From positions 1,798,001 to 1,862,000 of the forward strand of contig NW_026970820.1 of NCBI RefSeq assembly GCF_963678635.1: a stretch of 64,000 nt of DNA, read 5' to 3'. The notes below the pieces were generated by a model, which did no database searches, was not told the origin of the DNA, and saw only the letters and a program-made list of their open reading frames with translations. The stretch comes from Symsagittifera roscoffensis. Lineage: Eukaryota; Xenacoelomorpha; Acoela; Convolutidae. This document shows, piece after piece, positions 58,804 through 64,000 of this stretch (within the stretch, counting starts at the first letter, position 1; every line of letters begins with the position of its first letter). The translations under genes were made by a program, and so were the position numbers.

Positions 58804-60430
58804 TTGCCACTGTGGCCCCGCTTTGTCCTTTACTCTTGACGTGTGGGTTCCGCGGGGGGCGGAGCAGGGGAACGCTTAACGCACTCGCAAAAGGAGCACC
58901 CTTCGGGTGCTCTTTTTTGCTCGAAAGTTTTCTGAAACGGTATCTGATGAACTTTGTAAGGTGTCACAAAAGCAACAACACAAAACGTTGTGTATGTGAT
59001 TAGAAAAGGTCAAAAAAGATTTCTTATACTTTCAATGACTGAATCTACCCCTGATCAGTCTCTAGAGAACTCTAAACCAAAGTAACTTATGTTTTTCAGT
59101 GATTCATGAAGAGGACCGTTCCAACGAAAACAAGTTTTCGGAAACAGTCCTCATATTTTTTTTCGAGCCCATTGTCAAGTACGTGGACTTTCAATTGTGA
59201 CTTATAGCTGAATTGAACTTGGAATTTGTCCCAAAAAGGTTAAGTTTGTCTCAAATTGATTAGAAGCAAAAGAAAAAAAAACATTTTTTTATTTGGAAAA
59301 AAAAGTTGAGTCAGAAACGTGAAAAAACCCTTTTTTCAAAAGTCATAAAAAGTAGCTCCAATTGGCTTAAATCACTAGGCTACAATATATGAACCTGTTC
59401 AGAATGGTTTTCATGACCAAAGCCGTACAACTTCCATATTTAGAGAAAAGGCAAAAAAAAAAAACTTTTTGGTTAACTCAAAAAGGTAGATAAATCGGGT
59501 AAAGTCGTCTTCAAACCTATAGGATCGAAAAGTGATCTTTATAGGGTATATATGTAGTGTACTTGTTAGGTCGCATGCAAAAAAATAGAACAGTTTTGTT
59601 GGCCACTTCCGAAATTAAGACTTTTTTTTCGAAATTTGGCCATTTTTATTTGTAGTAAAATAGTAGTAAAATAGCCGAGAAAAAAAATTGTAAAAACCAA
59701 AATTTTTATCCAATTTTGACGTTTAAATACTCTATACCTACTAAAATGTCTATGGCAAGCTCAAATAAGCCATCAAAATTCATTTTTTCTCACTTTTTAA
59801 AATTTTTGTTTTTTTGATATACAATGTTGAGTCAGAAACATGAAAAATCAATTTTTTTCAAAAAGTCAAAATAAAGTGTTCCAATCAATTTGTTTCACTA
59901 AAACACACTTTATGAACCTGTTCAGAATGGCTTTTTGAGTTAAAGCCGAAAATTCACCCATTTTGAGAAAAGTGGAAAAAACACCTTTTTAGTTACAAAA
60001 AAACCATCATTTTTGTTGCAGTTTTTGAAAAAACTCAAATTTTTGAGAGAAAAATTTTTTCTCAAACTTTTATATTTAGGCTCCCCAAACAGTCTACTTT
60101 CATCCATTCTCCATCAATATACCCCATTTTTTGAACCAAAACAGAGTTAATAGGTGATTTTTATCAAAAAACGTGTTTTTTACCATTTTTGCCCCCCATT
60201 TCCCTCTATAAGTCAACACATAACAAAATTTTGGCAAAACGGGGCAAAAGTGTATCCTTAGAATTTCAATACGGGGCTGCATGCAAAAAATTAGGGAATT
60301 CTGACCTCCAGTTTTCGAGAACACGACTTATTCTGCATGAAAAGGGTAAAAGGTAAATGTTCCTTCGAACCGACGGGGCCCCTTCCCCTGTCTCTGCTGA
60401 ACGCCATAGCCGGACGCGGCGGCCACCTAG
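58804..60430 (+). repeat. Family B unit B8
   Basis: A 1627-bp cassette with lead TTGCCACT and the most diverged box among B units (58823-58845). hpI is at 58887-58920, hpII at 59112-59151, hpIII at 60372-60392 and CTAG at 60427-60430. Confidence 0.92.
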
Positions 60431-62059
60431 AGCTTTTTGTGGCCCCGCTCAATCAGTGACTTTTGATGAGTGGGTTCCGCGGGGGGCGGAGCAGGGGAAC
60501 GCTAAACGCACTCGCAAAAGGAGCACCCTTCGGGTGCTCTTTTTTGCTCGAAAGTTTTCTGAAACGGTATCTGATGAAATTTGTAAGGTGTCACAAAAGC
60601 AACAACACAAAACGTTCTGTATGTGATTAGAAAAGGTCAAAAAAGATTTCTCATACTTTCAATGACTGAATCTACACCTGATCAGTCTTTAGAGAACTCT
60701 AAACCAAAGTAACTTATGTTTTTCAGTGATTCATGAAGAGGACCGTTCCAACGAAAACAAGTTTTCGGAAACAGTCCTCAAATTTTTGTTCGAGCCCATT
60801 GTCAAGTACGTGAACTTTCAATTGTGAATTATAGCTGAATTGGACTTGGAATTTGTCCCAAAAAGGTTAAGTTTGTCTCAAATTGATTAGAAGCAAAAGA
60901 AAAAAATTATATTTTTTTTATTTGGAAAAAAAAAGTTGAGTCAGAAACGTGAAAAACCCCTTTTTTCAAGATTCATAAAAAGTAACTCCAATTGGCTTAA
61001 ATCACTAGGCTACAAAATATGAACCTGTTCAGAATGGTTTTCATGACCAAAGCCGTAAAATTTCGATATTTAGAGAAAAGGCAAAAAAAACATCTTTTTG
61101 GTTAACTCAAAAAGGTAGATAAATCGGGTAAAGTCGTCTTCAAACCTATAGGATCGAAAAGTGATCTATATAGGGTATATATGTAGTGTCCTTGTTAGGT
61201 AGCATGCAAAAAAATAGAACAGTTTTGTTGGCCACTTCCGATATTAATACTTTTTTTTCGAAATTTGGCCATTTTTATTTGTAGTAAAATAGTAGTAAAA
61301 TAGCCGAGAAAAAAAACTGTGAAAACCAAAATTTTTATCCAATTTTGACGTTTAAATATTCTATACCTACTAAAATGGCTATGGCAAGCTCAAATATGCC
61401 ATCAAAACTCATTTTTTCTCACTTTTTAAAATTTTTGTTTTTTTGATAAACAATGTTGAGTCAGAAACGTGAAAAATCAATTTTTTTCAAAAAGTCAAAA
61501 TAAAGTGTTCCAATCAATTTGTTTCACTAAAACAAACTTTATGAACCTGTTCAGAATGGGTTTTTGGGTTAAAGCCGAAAATTCACCCATTTTGAGAAAA
61601 GTGGAAAAAACACCTTTTTAGTTACAAAAAAACCATCATTTTTGTTGCAGTTTTTGAAAAAACTCAAATTTTTGAGAGAAAAATTTTTTCTCAAACCTTT
61701 TTATTTAGGTTCCCCAAACAGTCTACTTTCATCCATTCCTTGTCAATATACCCCATTTTTTGAACCAAAACAGAGTTACTAGGTGATTTTTATCAAAAAT
61801 CGTGTTTTTTACCATTTTTGCCCCCCATTTCCCTCTATAAGTCAACACATAACAAAATTTTGGCAAAACGGGGCAAAAGTGTATCCTTAGAATTTCAATA
61901 CGGGGCTGCATGCAAAAAATTAGGGAATTCTGACCTCCAGTTTTCGAGAACACGACTTATTCTGCATGAAAAGGGTAAAAGGTAATTGTTCCTTCGAACC
62001 GACGGGGCCCCTTCCCCTGTCTCTGCTGAACGCCAAAGCCGGACGCGGCGGCCACCTAG
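60431..62059 (+). repeat. Family B unit B9
   Basis: A 1629-bp cassette and near-copy of B1, with the same box (60450-60472) and the same GGTAGCATGC variant. hpI is at 60514-60547, hpII at 60739-60778, hpIII at 62001-62021 and CTAG at 62056-62059. Its neighbours on both sides differ from those of B1. Confidence 0.92.
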
Positions 62060-63653
62060 TTGTCACTGTGGCCCCGCTTTTTTAGTGACTTTTAATGACT
62101 AGGTTCCGCGGGGGGCGGAGCAGGGGAACGCTAAACGCACTCGCAAAAAAGACCACCCTCAGGGTGCTCTTTTTTTGCTCGAAAGTCTTGTGAAACGATT
62201 TGGAACTGTAAGTATTGGAAGCAGTTACACACAAAACGTTATGCATCTTTGTGATCATAGTCACAAGTGGTTTTCGACAGCTTCTATAACTCAATCTTGA
62301 CATGATCTATTTCTAAAATGGCCAAAATAAAGTGATTTTACGTTTTTCAATGATTCTTCAAGAGGACTGTCTCAACGAAAACAAGTTTTCGGAAACAGTC
62401 CTGGTAACTTATTTTTGATCTCGTTTTCGAGTCTATCGACTTTCAGTCGTAATTAGTAGGCTAACAGGACCTATATTAGGTATTAAAAAGATTGAGTTTG
62501 TACCAAAAACATCAAAAGCAAGAGATACAAAAACATGAAAAAAGTTCAAAAAATTTCAAAAATTTAAAAAATTTGAAAAAATTTTCCAAAAAACTTGATT
62601 TTTTGTTTTGTCATAAAATAACAAAAAATTGACGTAAAATGAACTTTCAATAGTCCATTTTGACTAATTTTTACGATTCAAGCACATTTTAACTTAATAA
62701 CAACATTAAAAAAACCACTGGAAAGGGTGTTTTTCAGCAAACGCCCTTTTTGACCACACCTACGAAATTCATAAATTTTTATCTAACAAATATAGAGACC
62801 TCGGGTTTTTTGCATTGTAATGGGCATACTAAAGACTACCTCTCGCGTGCTGAAACGAACAATTTTTCTCTTTAATTTTTCCCGCAATTTCGAATTAGGG
62901 CGTTTTTTGGCTATTTTTGGTCCTTTTGGGCGGTAAAAAGTCAAACTTAGAGACAACTGTCAAAAAATCTGTTATCACATGATAGAGTCAACATGCCATG
63001 GCGTACCAAATAGTGTCCTGATTCAGACCAAAATTGCCCTCTAATTGTCCGTGGGGGGAGGAAATTGAAAACTTTTATTTTTGGCGGGAAAATTTGAAAT
63101 TTTTCAAAAAAACATTTACTCCACAGACAACGGTTTTAAACTAATGTTGGCATGGCACACAATTTATCGCTTCATAACTAGGGTCGATTTCTGCCGGGAA
63201 CATTGATTTTTTAAAAAAATGACCAAAATTTTTGTTGCATTTTTTCAAAAAAATCAAAATTTTGAGAGAAAAAAAGTTTAAAAATCCTACATATTTAAGC
63301 TCCCCAAACTGTCTACTTTCATCCATTCCCTATCAATATAACCCATTTTCTCAACCAAAATCGAGTTATGGGGCCAAAAAGTCAAAAAACGTGAAAAAAC
63401 GACATTTCACGCCCATTTTCGCCCCAAAAGTACCACACATAATGTTTTTTCGGAAAAACGTCACAAGAGTTTTCGTCTTATCTCAAAAAGTTTCAGGGGG
63501 GTTGGCAAAATTTCAGAGAGATCTGACCTACAGTTTTCGAGAACTTGACTTTTTCTGCAAGAAAAGAATAAAAGGTAAATGTTCCTTCGAACCGACGGGG
63601 CCCCCTTCCCCTGTCTCTACTGAACGCCGAAGCCGGACGCGGCGGCCACCTAG
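62060..63653 (+). repeat. Family K unit K4
   Basis: A 1594-bp cassette and near-copy of K1 in its body and 3' module. The box at 62079-62101 matches K2/K3 apart from one base. hpI is at 62143-62178, hpII at 62363-62402, hpIII at 63594-63615 and CTAG at 63650-63653. Confidence 0.9.
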
Positions 63654-64000
63654 AGCTTTTTGTGGCCCCGCTATATCATTCATTTTTGACAAGTAGGTTC
63701 CGCGGGGGGCGGAGCAGGGGAACGCTAAACGCACTTGCAAAAAAGAGCACCCTCCGGGTGCTCTTTTTTTTGCTCGAAAGTCTTGTAAAACGGTTTGGAA
63801 CTGTAAATATTGGAAGCAGTTACAGATAAAACTTTTTGCATCTTTGTGCTCATAGTCACAAGCGGTTATCGAGAGCTTCAAAAACTCAATCTTGACATGA
63901 TCTATCTCTAAAATAGACTAAATTAAGTGATTTTACGTTTTTCAATGATTCTTGAAGAGGACTGTCTCAACGAAAACAAGTTTTCGGAAACAGTCCTGGT
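63654..64000 (+). repeat. Family K unit K5 (3'-truncated by window end)
   Basis: The first 347 bp of a further K-type cassette with lead AGCTTTTT and a diverged box at 63673-63695. Its hpI (63737-63773) pairs fully (GAGCACCC/GGGTGCTC), unlike the mismatched hpI of K1-K4. hpII is at 63958-63997. The rest lies outside the window. Confidence 0.88.

Noticed and set aside
1..64000. CRISPR array, rRNA, tRNA or telomere repeats
   Set aside because: Repeat units are 1.6-4.9 kb, not short direct repeats with unique spacers. No rRNA or tRNA signature and no short telomeric repeat was seen.

Overview
This window holds no protein-coding gene that I can support. It is a 64-kb head-to-tail array of A/T-rich, non-coding repeat units ('cassettes'), all in the same orientation. 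I count 31 complete and 2 partial units. Every reading frame is short, and most recur only because the DNA repeats. The base composition, homopolymer runs, TTTGGCGGGAAAATT-type words and kilobase-scale satellite structure point to a eukaryotic nuclear genome. A nematode-like invertebrate is my guess, from style only and with low confidence.

Layout. Positions 1-30386 are family A units of 2.20-2.22 kb (A1 partial, A2-A13), interrupted once by the 2.31-kb unit C at 10366-12675. From 30387 to the end there is a mixed array of shorter units: family B (B1-B9, about 1.63 kb), family K (K1-K4 plus partial K5, about 1.59 kb), family F (F1, F2, about 1.64 kb), and the single units D (2.47 kb), G (1.62 kb) and E (4.87 kb). 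Unit E contains about 3.8 kb of DNA seen nowhere else in the window.

Common plan. Despite nearly unrelated bodies, the families share one architecture, read 5' to 3' on the + strand: (1) a variable start just after CTAG; (2) a GC-rich hairpin, hpI, usually with a TTC or GAA loop; (3) a second hairpin, hpII, usually 180-320 bp later; (4) a long A/T-rich body, in families B, C, D and F built from an internal 520-bp repeat; (5) a 3' module that in most families carries GCATGCAAAAAATTAG and TTTTCGAGAAC; (6) a third hairpin, hpIII; (7) a terminal (G)GCCACCTAG or CCATCTAG. Between families the hairpin sequences differ while base pairing is largely kept. That pattern argues for selection on structure rather than a passive satellite.

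Interpretation. Neighbouring units of different families always meet exactly at CTAG, so the unit behaves as a discrete cassette. A hairpin just upstream of terminal CTAG recalls the 3' end of Helitron rolling-circle transposons, and at B/K junctions CTAG lies in the loop of a GC-rich stem. A second striking signal is a 23-24-nt segment that varies strongly between near-identical B/K units although its flanks are almost invariant. Whether these elements are non-autonomous rolling-circle elements, loci for a structured RNA, or something else cannot be settled from sequence alone.
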